In this document: positions 43,337-51,743 of the stretch, in pieces
Numbering within the stretch: position 1 is the stretch's first letter
Layout of the letters: every line of letters begins with the position of its first letter
NCBI GenBank assembly: GCA_964574335.1
Contig: CAZNNH010000002.1
Location: 40,249 to 104,248 of the forward strand
Reading direction: 5' to 3'
Length of the DNA: 64,000 nucleotides
Source: CAZNNH01 sp964574335
GTDB taxonomy: Bacteria > Acidobacteriota > Vicinamibacteria > Fen-336
Notes under the pieces: generated by a model
What the model was told of the DNA's origin: nothing
The model's input: only the letters and a program-made list of their open reading frames with translations
Database searches by the model: none
Made by a program: the position numbers and the translations under genes

Positions 43337-44634
43337 GCGCGCGCATGACCAGCAAGGGCCGATGGCGCTTCTTGGCCCTGGCGCTCGTCCCACCGTCCCT
43401 GGTGGTGCTCTGGGCGCTGCCCGCCCTGCTCGGAAACCCGGTCACCCTGGGCGACCGCCTACCGGGCTGGCTGGCCGCGCTCGGGGTCATCTCGATGCTG
43501 GGCTGGGGTCTCTCCTGGGCGAGCCTCCGGGGGCCGATGCCCCTGCGGATCGTCTTCGCCAACGGGCTCATCTTCGGCCTGCTGCTGCTGGCCGGGGAGG
43601 CCGGCTCCCAGCTCCTCGGCCTTCACGTTCCGGCGATCTCCCGACCCAACGAGGGGGGCGACCGCGGCGCCTGGGTCTACGACCGGGAGCTGGGCTGGTT
43701 CCACCGGCCCGGCCGAACCGGGCGCACCTACCTGGGCGGGCCCGACGCCGGGAGCTTCCGCATCAACTCGCTGGGGCTGCGAGGCGCCGAGGTGCGGGTC
43801 CCCAAGCCCCCGGGCAGCCTGCGAGTGCTGGTCTCCGGGGACTCCTTCGTGTTCGGCGTCGGCGTCGACGAGGAGCACCTCTTCACCACCCGGCTGGCAG
43901 AGAGGCTCCGCGACCTCACCGGCGAGGATGTCGACGTCGTCAACATGGGTGTGACCGGCTACTCGACCGACCAGGAGTACCTGTTGCTGAAGCGGCTCGG
44001 GAGGCGCCTGGAGCCGGACCTGGTGCTGCTCGTGGTTTGCGACAACGACTTCGAGGGGAACCAGCTCGACTTCGCCTACCGTCGCTACTACAAGCCCTGG
44101 TTCGAGCTCGACGAAGCCGGGCGGCTCCTTCCCGAGCCTCACCCGGCGTCTCGCCTGACCCGATGGCAGCGGGTCAAGGAGTGGATGGGACAGGAGTCGA
44201 ACGTCTGGAACCTGGTGAGGACCCGTCGCAGCCACAACGCCACGGTCCAGGCGCTGTTCGATTCCCTCCAGGTGGCGATCCCGCGGGTGACGCCCCGGCC
44301 GATCAAGCTCACCGGCGCGCTGGCCGAGGCCTTCGTCGATCAGGCCCGCGACCTGGGGGCCGAGGTGCTGGTCCTGAACACCGGTCACCGCGGCGAGGAC
44401 CCGGGCCTCTTCGCGGTGCTGGAGAGGCGTCTCCAGGAGCGGGGTGTCCCGACCCAGGAGCAGCACCAAGCCCTCGAGGAGCGCCGGCGGCTCGCGCCCA
44501 GCCGACACTGGGACTTCCCGGGTGACACCCACTGGAATCTCGACGCCCACGCCTTCGTGGCGAACCGGGTGGCCTCGTGTCTGGTCGAGCGGGGCCTCTT
44601 CCCTCCCCCCGAAGGCGTTCGATCGGGCGGGTAG
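43333..44634 (+). CDS. Membrane-anchored SGNH hydrolase, possible O-acyl editing enzyme
   Basis: A 433-residue protein. Two or three N-terminal hydrophobic helices (FLALALVPPSLVVLWALPALL, WLAALGVISMLGWGLSWA, IVFANGLIFGLLLLAGEA) anchor a periplasmic SGNH domain (residues about 150-430) with LRVLVSGDSFVFGVGVDEEHLF (block I Ser), VNMGVTGYSTDQEYLLL (block II Gly), VVCDNDFEGN (block III Asn) and GDTHWNLDAHAFVANRV (block V Asp and His). The D-T-H-W-N arrangement is like AlgX/AlgJ acetyltransferases. I choose GTG 43333, which overlaps the previous stop like the other junctions; ATG 43345 is an alternative. Confidence 0.75.
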   Translation: MSARMTSKGRWRFLALALVPPSLVVLWALPALLGNPVTLGDRLPGWLAALGVISMLGWGLSWASLRGPMPLRIVFANGLIFGLLLLAGEAGSQLLGLHVPAISRPNEGGDRGAWVYDRELGWFHRPGRTGRTYLGGPDAGSFRINSLGLRGAEVRVPKPPGSLRVLVSGDSFVFGVGVDEEHLFTTRLAERLRDLTGEDVDVVNMGVTGYSTDQEYLLLKRLGRRLEPDLVLLVVCDNDFEGNQLDFAYRRYYKPWFELDEAGRLLPEPHPASRLTRWQRVKEWMGQESNVWNLVRTRRSHNATVQALFDSLQVAIPRVTPRPIKLTGALAEAFVDQARDLGAEVLVLNTGHRGEDPGLFAVLERRLQERGVPTQEQHQALEERRRLAPSRHWDFPGDTHWNLDAHAFVANRVASCLVERGLFPPPEGVRSGG

Positions 44635-44639
44635 CCGCG

Positions 44640-47516
44640 GTGGGCTCCTCTTCCGGCCTTCTTCCCGCCAGCCAGTCCACCGCGGGCTCCCCTCGGCGGC
44701 TCGGTTGGCTCCGCCGCGGGGCCCTTTCGCTGATCGCGGCGCTTCTGGCAGTCGGGGCGGGCGCCGCCTCCTACCCTACCGAGTATCGGTTCCGCACCCT
44801 CGAGACCGACAAGGTCAGCGTTCACTTCCCCGACGGCTTCGAAGAGGCGGCGCGCCGCATCGCCAGCCTGGCGGGCGAGCTGCTCGAGCAGCAGACGGCA
44901 CGCTACGGCGTCTCGGTCCCGCGCGTTCACATCGTGCTGTCCGACGCCACCGACAGCCCCAACGGGTTCGCCACCCCGCTCCCCTTTCCGCTGGTGGGCG
45001 TGAACGCGGCGGCCCCGGACGGGACGGACGGCTTCGGCAACTACGACGACTGGCTCCGTCTCGTCCTCAGCCACGAGCTGGCTCACATCGTTCACCTCGA
45101 GGGGGCCCGCGGCCTGCCCGGGTTCGGCCGCAAGCTCCTGGGCCGGGCCCCCTACCTGTTTCCGAACGCCGTGAGCCCGACCTGGCTGGTGGAGGGGCTC
45201 GCCACCTACGAGGAGACGCGGGCCACCGCCTTCGGCCGCGGAAGGAACCCGGACTCCCGGATGGTGCTGCGGATGGCGGCCCTCGACGAGTCGTTTCCTG
45301 GGCGGGACCAGGCGGTGCTGGGGCTCGACAAGTGGCCGGGGGGTCAGACCCCCTACCTCTTCGGCGAGGCCTTCCTACGCGACCTGAACGACCACTACGG
45401 CGATGACACGCTGGCCGCACTGGTGCACAAGCATTCCGGCAACATCTTCCCGTTCCTGGACGAGCTCACCGCCCATCAGGTCCTGGGTGTGACCTATGGG
45501 CCGCTGTGGGGCGCCTGGTCCCGGGTCGCCCGCAACCGTTTCCAGGAGCAGGCCCAGGCCCTCGAAGCGGCCGGTCTGACCCGCTCTCGAGCGCTCACCG
45601 AGAGAGGGATCCGCCAGCAGACTCCGCGCTTCAGCCCGGAAGGCCGTCGGGTCGCCTACACCAGCCACACCCTGGAGCGCTTCGGCGAGATCCGCCTGAT
45701 CGGGGCGGATGGTCAGGGAGACCGCAAGCTGGCCAGGAGGAACGGGGGCAAAGGCCTGGCCTGGACCCCGGACGGTCGCCACCTCGTGTTCGACGAGCCC
45801 GAGATCTGCCGGCACTTCAGCGTCCGCTCGGACCTGCGCCTTCTCGATGTCGAGACGGGCCAGACCCGCTGGCTGACCCGTGGCCTGCGAGCCCGCGACC
45901 CCGACGTCACTCCGGATGGCCGACAGATCGTCTTCGTCCGCCGCCTGGGGGACCGCAGCGATCTGTTCGAGATGCCCCTCGCGGGAGGAGAGGTCCGGCG
46001 GCTCACCGAGTCGGCGCCCGACACCGAGTGGGGCGGCCCTCGGGTGAGCCCCGACGGGACCCGGGTGGTGGCCTCCCGCTGGACGCCTGGAGGGCAGCTC
46101 GACCTGGTCCTCGTCGAGCGGGCCACCGGCGCCATCGTCCCGCTGACCGACGACCGTGCGGCCGACGTCGAGCCGGTCTGGACGCCCGATGCCGGTGAGA
46201 TCGTCTTCCGCTCCAACCGAGACGGGGTGTCCAACCTCTATGCGCTCCGGCTCTCCGACCGCGCGCTGCGCCGGGTGACCCGAGTCCTGGGCGGCGCCTT
46301 CGAGCCGGACGTGAGCGGTGACGGCCAGCGGGTGGTGTTCGCCCAGTACACGGCCCGAGGCTACGACCTGCGGCTCCTGGGGCTCGACCTCGACCGCCTG
46401 GAGCCGGCCGGCGAGCTCGTCGATCCCTATCCCGTCTCTCCCCCCGCGGTCGAGCCGAGCCAGGCCACCGTGAGGGACTACCGGCCGCTGGCCCTGCTCC
46501 GGCCCCGCTTCTGGAGCCCGTACGTCGCCTCGATCGGTGGCGAGACCCGGATCGGTGCCGTCACCGGCGGCGCCGATCCGCTGCTCCGCCATGCCTACGG
46601 TCTCGGCGTCGACGAGGGCACGACCACCCGGAGCCTCGGCCTCGAGGGCTTCTACCGGTACGACCGCCTGTACCCGACCTTCACGGTGCGGGGCAGCTCG
46701 CGGACCCGGGTCGGCGAGGAGGACGCCCGCATCGAGGATCGCGAGCTGACAGTTCAGGCCAGCGTCCCGCTCCGGTCCACCTTCCGCAACTACCAGTGGC
46801 TCTCGCTCACCTATCGAAGGGAGCAGGAGGAAGAGCGCGGTGGCCCGGACCCGGGTCAGTTGGACTACGGCGGGCTGGAGCTGGGCTACTCGCTCTCCAC
46901 GGCCCAGCGCTACCCGTACTCGATCTCGTTGGTCGACGGCGGGCGCCTGCGGCTCAGCTTCCTGAAGGAAGACCCGGCGCTCGGCAGCTCGGTGTCGCTC
47001 GGCAAGCTCTCTGCCGACGCCCGCTACTACCTTCGGCTGTCGTCGGGCTCACAGGTGCTGGCCCTGCGCCTGGGCGCCGGCACCACGTCCGGACAGCCCG
47101 GGTTCACCCGGTCGTACAGCGTCGGGGGCTTTGCCGACGGCAGCCTGATGGACCTGGTGGGGACCAACCAGACGGTCCTCCGCGGCTACCCGGACGCGGC
47201 CTTCGAGGGACGCCACTTCGTCGGCCTCAACGCCGAGTACCGTTTCCCGCTGGCCCATCCGCAGCGGGGCCTGGCCACGCTGCCGTTCTTCGTTCGGCAC
47301 CTGCACGGCACGTTGTTCGTGGACGCCGCCGATGCCTGGAGCGGCGACTTCGAGGACTTCCAGCTCGCCGACCTCAAGTCCTCGGTGGGTTTCGCGCTCG
47401 GCACCGACCTGATGATGTTCCACGGCCTGCCGATGACCGCCAGCGTGGGCCTGGCGCGGGGATTCGCCGAGAAGCGCGAGACCCAGGTCTACTTCCGCCT
47501 GGGCGCCACCTTCTGA
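44640..47516 (+). CDS. Zincin metalloprotease - TolB propeller - outer-membrane barrel fusion protein
   Basis: A 958-residue exported protein in three parts. After a signal peptide (RRGALSLIAALLAVGAGAAS), residues about 35-310 form a gluzincin-like protease with HELAH (H145, E146, H149) and a downstream WLVEGLATYEE whose E185 is the likely third zinc ligand. Residues about 320-600 are a beta-propeller of TolB/PD40 repeats (FSPEGRRVAYTS, WTPDGRHLVFDE, VTPDGRQIVFVR, VSPDGTRVVASR, WTPDAGEIVFRS, VSGDGQRVVFAQ). Residues about 620-958 look like an Omp85/surface-antigen barrel (LRGYPDAAFEGRHFVGLNAEYRFPL..., terminal F). It starts at a GTG 5 bases after the LPS operon. Confidence 0.8.
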   Translation: MGSSSGLLPASQSTAGSPRRLGWLRRGALSLIAALLAVGAGAASYPTEYRFRTLETDKVSVHFPDGFEEAARRIASLAGELLEQQTARYGVSVPRVHIVLSDATDSPNGFATPLPFPLVGVNAAAPDGTDGFGNYDDWLRLVLSHELAHIVHLEGARGLPGFGRKLLGRAPYLFPNAVSPTWLVEGLATYEETRATAFGRGRNPDSRMVLRMAALDESFPGRDQAVLGLDKWPGGQTPYLFGEAFLRDLNDHYGDDTLAALVHKHSGNIFPFLDELTAHQVLGVTYGPLWGAWSRVARNRFQEQAQALEAAGLTRSRALTERGIRQQTPRFSPEGRRVAYTSHTLERFGEIRLIGADGQGDRKLARRNGGKGLAWTPDGRHLVFDEPEICRHFSVRSDLRLLDVETGQTRWLTRGLRARDPDVTPDGRQIVFVRRLGDRSDLFEMPLAGGEVRRLTESAPDTEWGGPRVSPDGTRVVASRWTPGGQLDLVLVERATGAIVPLTDDRAADVEPVWTPDAGEIVFRSNRDGVSNLYALRLSDRALRRVTRVLGGAFEPDVSGDGQRVVFAQYTARGYDLRLLGLDLDRLEPAGELVDPYPVSPPAVEPSQATVRDYRPLALLRPRFWSPYVASIGGETRIGAVTGGADPLLRHAYGLGVDEGTTTRSLGLEGFYRYDRLYPTFTVRGSSRTRVGEEDARIEDRELTVQASVPLRSTFRNYQWLSLTYRREQEEERGGPDPGQLDYGGLELGYSLSTAQRYPYSISLVDGGRLRLSFLKEDPALGSSVSLGKLSADARYYLRLSSGSQVLALRLGAGTTSGQPGFTRSYSVGGFADGSLMDLVGTNQTVLRGYPDAAFEGRHFVGLNAEYRFPLAHPQRGLATLPFFVRHLHGTLFVDAADAWSGDFEDFQLADLKSSVGFALGTDLMMFHGLPMTASVGLARGFAEKRETQVYFRLGATF

Positions 47517-47580
47517 TCAGCTCCGCCCCCGAACGGGCCGCGTCAACAGTCGTTGGTGCGGCCAAGAGGGAGCCCGGTGC

Positions 47581-47586
47581 TACACT
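47581..47586 (+). promoter_or_regulatory. -10 element for the MFS gene (short leader)
   Basis: TACACT at 47581-47586 is 9 bases before the ATG at 47596, which has no Shine-Dalgarno, so transcription would start almost at the start codon. Confidence 0.4.
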
Positions 47587-47595
47587 CGTCGGCTC

Positions 47596-48879
47596 ATGTC
47601 CGAGCCCAAGCCGCCGCTGTTCACCGCGCGTTTCTTCATCATGTGCGGCTTCTCCTTCACCGTCTTCCTCTCGGCGTTCATGTTGCTGCCCACCGCTCCC
47701 TTCCACATCCTCGACCGGGGTGGCAGCAAAGCGGCGGCGGGGCTCTTCCTCGGGTTCTTGACCTACTCCTCGGCGTTTTCGGCGCCGGTGACGGGCAACC
47801 TGGCCGATCACTTCCGCAGGCGGCAACTGCTGGTGTCGTGCAGCCTGGCGCTGGCCATCTTCTCGGTCGCCTACGCCTTCCTCCCCGGCTACCGTCTGAC
47901 GCTGGGCCTGGTGCTGGTCCACGGTGTCTTCTGGTCGGCGCTGCTGTCGGCCTCGATGGCCTACATGACCGACCTGCTCCCGGAGGCCCGGCGCACCGAG
48001 GGGCTTTCGTACTGGGGGGTCGCCGGGATCCTGGCCATCGCCACCGCCCCCCAGGCGGGGCTGTGGCTCTATCGGTGGGGCTGGGCGGCGGTGTGCCTGG
48101 TGGCCGCCTCGCTGAACCTGGTGATGGCGGCCATCGCCAGCCGCCTCTGGGAGACGCGGGAACGCGGCTCGTTGCGACGCTTCTCCCCCCGGAGCGTGCT
48201 CGAGTGGCGGGTGATGCTGACCGCCGTCACGCTGTTCCTGTGCTCGTTCGGCTACGGCGCCATCACCAGCTTCGTGGCCCTCTACGCCGACGCCAACGCC
48301 GTCCGGCCGCGGGGCCTGTACTTCACCGTCTTCGCCCTGGTGATGGTCATGACCCGGCCGATCCTGGGTCCCATCGCGGACCGCAAGGGGCACCGCACGG
48401 TCTTCCTGCCGTGCCTGGTGCTGGTGACGATCGGTCTGCTGCTGCTGGCGGGCGGCGGGACCCGTCCCTGGCTGCTGACATCGGCGGTGGTCTTCGGCGT
48501 GGGCTACGGCAGCCTGTTCCCGGTCTTCATCGCCTACGCGATGTCGAGGGTGCCTCCCCACCGACATGGCGCCGCCTTCGGGGGGATGCTGGCCGCCTTC
48601 GACACCGGGATCGGAACCGGCTCCGTCGTCACCGGCTGGCTGATCCAGCAGGTCGGGTTCTCCCGCGCCTTCGGCGTGGCGGGGCTGCTGGCGTCGCTGT
48701 CGGTCCCCTACTTCCTGTTCGCGGATCGTCGCTTCCTGACGGCGTCCGCGACGTCGCGACCGCGCGGATCCGTCACCGGGACGGGGCCGGCGCCCTCTGC
48801 CGTCTCCACCACTGCGCCGCCAGCCAGAACCCGACCATGGAGAAGATCACCGGCCAGTTGGTGGGCTGGTAGATGCTGA
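47596..48879 (+). CDS. Major facilitator superfamily transporter
   Basis: A 427-residue carrier with 12 predicted helices in two halves. The loop motif A GNLADHFRRRQLL follows helix 2, and a related GPIADRKGHRTVFLP occurs in the second half. It exports or imports an unidentified small molecule at the inner membrane. Residues after about 393 (ASATSRPRGSVTGTG to the end) are hydrophilic and low in conservation features; this tail is encoded by DNA that is antisense to the last 107 bases of the next gene, so the family core probably ends at LFADRRFL. Confidence 0.85.
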   Translation: MSEPKPPLFTARFFIMCGFSFTVFLSAFMLLPTAPFHILDRGGSKAAAGLFLGFLTYSSAFSAPVTGNLADHFRRRQLLVSCSLALAIFSVAYAFLPGYRLTLGLVLVHGVFWSALLSASMAYMTDLLPEARRTEGLSYWGVAGILAIATAPQAGLWLYRWGWAAVCLVAASLNLVMAAIASRLWETRERGSLRRFSPRSVLEWRVMLTAVTLFLCSFGYGAITSFVALYADANAVRPRGLYFTVFALVMVMTRPILGPIADRKGHRTVFLPCLVLVTIGLLLLAGGGTRPWLLTSAVVFGVGYGSLFPVFIAYAMSRVPPHRHGAAFGGMLAAFDTGIGTGSVVTGWLIQQVGFSRAFGVAGLLASLSVPYFLFADRRFLTASATSRPRGSVTGTGPAPSAVSTTAPPARTRPWRRSPASWWAGRC

Positions 48880-49918
48880 TCCCCTGATGCCCATGAAACA
48901 GCGTCTGCTGATAGAGCAGGCCCTGTAGGGCGATCGCCGTCGGGGCCGCCCAGGCGGGGGCCACGCCGTCCGGCGACAGGCTCCGCAGGCCGCAGAGGGC
49001 CAGCGGGACCAGCACCGGCACCGCGTAGACGAGCAGGCGGTCGGTGTTGTTGGCCAGCAGCAGCGACGCGTAGACGAGGGCCAGGTAGACGGCGTCGTCG
49101 AAGCGCCGCCGGAGGTCCTCCAGCAGCCGGCGCGGCGCCAGCAGCGAGAGCGGCAGCAGCACGCCGAGGCTGCCCAGGGTGGCGAAGTAGAGCTGGTTGT
49201 CGAAGAGGTGGCGGAGGCGGAACGACGACATCTCCAAGAGCGTCGAGACCAGGCTCTCGTCGGGACGGGGAACCGCCAGGCGGATGCCGACGAGGACCAG
49301 CGACATGGGAAGCGCCACCAAGAGAGCCCGCCGGAGAGCCCGCCGTGGGGGCTCGAGCCTCAGCCGGTGAAGGAGGAGAAAGACACCTACCAGCACGAAG
49401 GTCTCGCGATTGGCGATCGCCAGCGCCCCCAGCGCGGACAGCCAGACGTGACGCTCTTCGAGGACCAGCAGCAACCCGAGCGTCACGAAGAGAAGGCCCA
49501 GGGGATCCGTCATCCAATACTGATACTCGTACCAACGGACCGCCGCCGGCAGCATGCCGCAGAGCAGCAGGCCGAGCGCCGCCTCTCGATCGGTGAACCC
49601 CAGCCGGCCCAGGTAGGCGTGGAGGCAGAAGAGGAAGGCGAACAGCGCCAGGTTGGTGAGCAGGTAGTAGGCGGCGTTCATGCCCAGGCCGGTCTTCATC
49701 AGCAGGAAGACCAGGTACGGTGTGAGCAGCCGCCAGCAGTAGGGGGCGGCCACCTCGGCGCTCCCGGGCGGGCCCCAGGCCATCTCCATGTAGACCCGGT
49801 GGTCGGTCTCGAGGACCGCCTTGGACCGGTGCAGCGGCCCCAATGCGGCGATCACGTAGGCGGCGTTGCCGAGCAGGATCAGGCCGGCCAGCAGGGCCCC
49901 GCGGTAGTGGCGGCTCAC
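48773..49918 (-). CDS. Multi-pass membrane protein of unknown function
   Basis: A 381-residue protein with about ten transmembrane helices (for example LLAGLILLGNAAYVIAALG, YYLLTNLALFAFLFCLHAYL, LLVALPMSLVLVGIRLAV, LGVLLPLSLLAPRRLL, VYAVPVLVPLALCGL). The first periplasmic loop has DHRVYMEMAWGPPGS and APYCWRLLTPYLVFLL, and a later one VRWYEYQYWMTDPLGLLFV; this layout resembles the polyprenyl-phosphate glycosyltransferase-like (GT-C fold) proteins, but no defining motif lets me name it. Convergent with the MFS gene, overlapping by 107 bases. Confidence 0.65.
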   Translation of the reverse strand: MSRHYRGALLAGLILLGNAAYVIAALGPLHRSKAVLETDHRVYMEMAWGPPGSAEVAAPYCWRLLTPYLVFLLMKTGLGMNAAYYLLTNLALFAFLFCLHAYLGRLGFTDREAALGLLLCGMLPAAVRWYEYQYWMTDPLGLLFVTLGLLLVLEERHVWLSALGALAIANRETFVLVGVFLLLHRLRLEPPRRALRRALLVALPMSLVLVGIRLAVPRPDESLVSTLLEMSSFRLRHLFDNQLYFATLGSLGVLLPLSLLAPRRLLEDLRRRFDDAVYLALVYASLLLANNTDRLLVYAVPVLVPLALCGLRSLSPDGVAPAWAAPTAIALQGLLYQQTLFHGHQGISIYQPTNWPVIFSMVGFWLAAQWWRRQRAPAPSR

Positions 49919-50041
49919 AGTTCGTCCCGGCCCATGCTGGCGAACCGGCTCGCTTCGGCATTATCATGAAGCGCGTTTCCAGCCAGACACGGCGGCACGT
50001 CCGAGGCTCGACGGACCGAAAGCCAGAAAGGAGTCCGACGC

Positions 50042-50731
50042 ATGCGCAAGGTGACGTTGGCGAAGGGAGCTGCGCTGTGGGAGATCGGGGATACGGCCCG
50101 GAACATCGCCGTTCTCGAGCGGGGGACGCTGGGCATCAAGACCGCCCAGGGGCTGGTCGGCGTTGCGTCACCGCGCACCGTCCTCGGTGAGACTGCCATC
50201 TTCGCGGTCGGGGGGGCGGAGCCGAAGCGGACCGCGTCGTTGATCGCCTTGGAGGACGACACCGCCGTGACCGAATACGAGGCCAGCAGGGTCAAGGAGG
50301 CCATCGACGCAGGAAAGGACGAGGTCGGGCCGCTGATCCTCGCCACCCTGGTGGGCCAGGCCTGCCGGAACCTGCTGATCGTGATGTCCACCCACCGCAC
50401 CCGTCCGATCGTCGAGACCCCGCTCAAGGCCCTGACTCAGGCGCTCATCGAGAAGGGGCGCACGCTCTCGAAGGTGACCGACTGGAACGAGTTCATGATC
50501 GCCTTCCGCTTCCTCTACGAGGTGCGGGAGCACAGCGAGTCGCTCCGCGAGTCGATGGCGGGCAAGGCGCAGCGCGCCGAGGCCAGCGTCAAGGCCTCCG
50601 AGGTGGTGAGGGACCTCTTCAAGGGCGAGGACGTGGCGGCGTACCTGGAAGAGCTGCTGCGCGAAGAGCGCGAACGGGACAAGTGGCTGGAGCGGGGCGG
50701 CGCAGCCACCGTCACCCCCCCGTCACGCTGA
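50042..50731 (+). CDS. Cyclic-nucleotide-binding-like barrel protein
   Basis: A 229-residue cytosolic protein. Residues 1-85 follow the cNMP-barrel pattern (LAKGAALWEIGDTARNIAVLERGTLGI, SPRTVLGETAIFAVGG, KRTASLIALEDDTAVTEYEASRV), with GETAI in place of the usual GE(L)AL and an R-T-A-S loop, so ligand binding is plausible. The remainder is helical, with a coiled coil (EHSESLRESMAGKAQRAEASVKASEVV) and a charged tail. No DNA-binding domain is seen. Strong AAGGAG site before the ATG. Confidence 0.65.
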   Translation: MRKVTLAKGAALWEIGDTARNIAVLERGTLGIKTAQGLVGVASPRTVLGETAIFAVGGAEPKRTASLIALEDDTAVTEYEASRVKEAIDAGKDEVGPLILATLVGQACRNLLIVMSTHRTRPIVETPLKALTQALIEKGRTLSKVTDWNEFMIAFRFLYEVREHSESLRESMAGKAQRAEASVKASEVVRDLFKGEDVAAYLEELLREERERDKWLERGGAATVTPPSR

Positions 50732-50797
50732 GCGTCCACGCCGGAGACTCGCCTCCCGACCGTCCCTCGACCTCGGGGTTGCCCGCCCTCCAGGGGC

Positions 50798-51175
50798 TCA
50801 GGCCCCGGCGGCTTTGGCCAGCAGGGCCTCCATCTTGCCGAGCAGCCGCGGAAGCTCGATGGGCTTGGTGTCGTAGTCGTCGCAGCCCGCCTCGAGCGCC
50901 TTCTCACGGTCCCCCGCCATCGCATGCGCGGTGAGCGCGATGATGGGGATCCGCTGGGTGGCCTCGTTGGCCTTGAGGCGTCGTGCCACCTCCCAGCCGT
51001 CGAGGACGGGTAGGCTCATGTCGAGCAGGATCAGCTCTGGGGACTCGGTCTGGGCCATCGAGTGGCCCTCGCCGCCGTCGACGGCGATCACGACCTCGTA
51101 GCCCTTGCGGACCAGCCGTCGCGAGAGCATGTCGCGGTTCATCTCGTTGTCCTCGACGAGCAGGATCTTCGCCAT
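50798..51175 (-). CDS. Stand-alone response regulator (receiver domain only)
   Basis: A 125-residue CheY-like protein. ILLVEDNEMNRDML carries the acidic pocket, LILLDMSLPVLDGWEVARRL the phospho-accepting Asp, IIALTAHAMAGDREKALEAGCDDYDTKPIELPRLL the Thr and Lys. It resembles the detached receivers that follow hybrid kinases in phosphorelays. I start at ATG 51175 (GAGGTGA just upstream); a GTG at 51181 is an alternative. No kinase is directly adjacent; the hybrid and PAS kinases in this window are candidate partners. Confidence 0.9.
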   Translation of the reverse strand: MAKILLVEDNEMNRDMLSRRLVRKGYEVVIAVDGGEGHSMAQTESPELILLDMSLPVLDGWEVARRLKANEATQRIPIIALTAHAMAGDREKALEAGCDDYDTKPIELPRLLGKMEALLAKAAGA

Positions 51176-51279
51176 CGTCACCTCATCCCCCGAATGCTCC
51201 GCCTGATCGGGCCCTCGGCAGGTCGTCCGGGCCTCCCGCCGCCTGTCTCATATCACAAGCCCCCTTCGACGACAACGAC

Positions 51280-51720
51280 TCAAGGGGGCGGGGCTGGGCC
51301 CTCGGTGGGCCTGATCTCGAACGTCGTGGTGAGCTCGATGTCCTGTCGCATCGAGTGCCACACCGAGCAGTAGGTGTCGCGTGAGAGCGAAAGCGCCCGC
51401 TCCACGCGGTCAGGCGAGACCTCTCCCTCGACCACGAAGTGCAGGGCGATCGCGGTGAAACGTTTGGGCGAGGTGGGGGAGCGCTCCCCTTCGAGCCGGG
51501 CGCGCAGCCCGACGAGCGGCTGGCGTCCTCGAGACAGGATGTTGGCGACGTCGATCGCCATGCAGCCGGCCAGGCCGAAGGCGAGTGCCTGGACCGGGGT
51601 GGGGCCGGCCTTCTGGGCGGCGTCGAGGGAGAGCGCCACCTCGCCGCACCGGCCCGTGAACCGGAGCTCGCCGTCCCAGGCGAGCTCGAGGCGAAGCGGA
51701 GGCAGGGCCTCTGGTGGCAT
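51280..51720 (-). CDS. OsmC/Ohr-family peroxiredoxin-like protein
   Basis: A 146-residue OsmC-fold protein. The reactive cysteines sit in FGLAGCMAIDVANIL and in DTYCSVWHSM, separated as in the family, and AALSLDAAQKAGPTPVQALA is the Glu/Gly region. OsmC/Ohr enzymes reduce organic hydroperoxides in the cytosol. The start at 51720 is taken because the family motif begins soon after. The gene lies 23 bases downstream of the selenocysteine peroxiredoxin on the same strand, so a joint oxidative-stress operon is likely. Confidence 0.85.
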   Translation of the reverse strand: MPPEALPPLRLELAWDGELRFTGRCGEVALSLDAAQKAGPTPVQALAFGLAGCMAIDVANILSRGRQPLVGLRARLEGERSPTSPKRFTAIALHFVVEGEVSPDRVERALSLSRDTYCSVWHSMRQDIELTTTFEIRPTEGPAPPP

Positions 51721-51743
51721 CGGGGGCCGTTGGCTTTCCGGGC

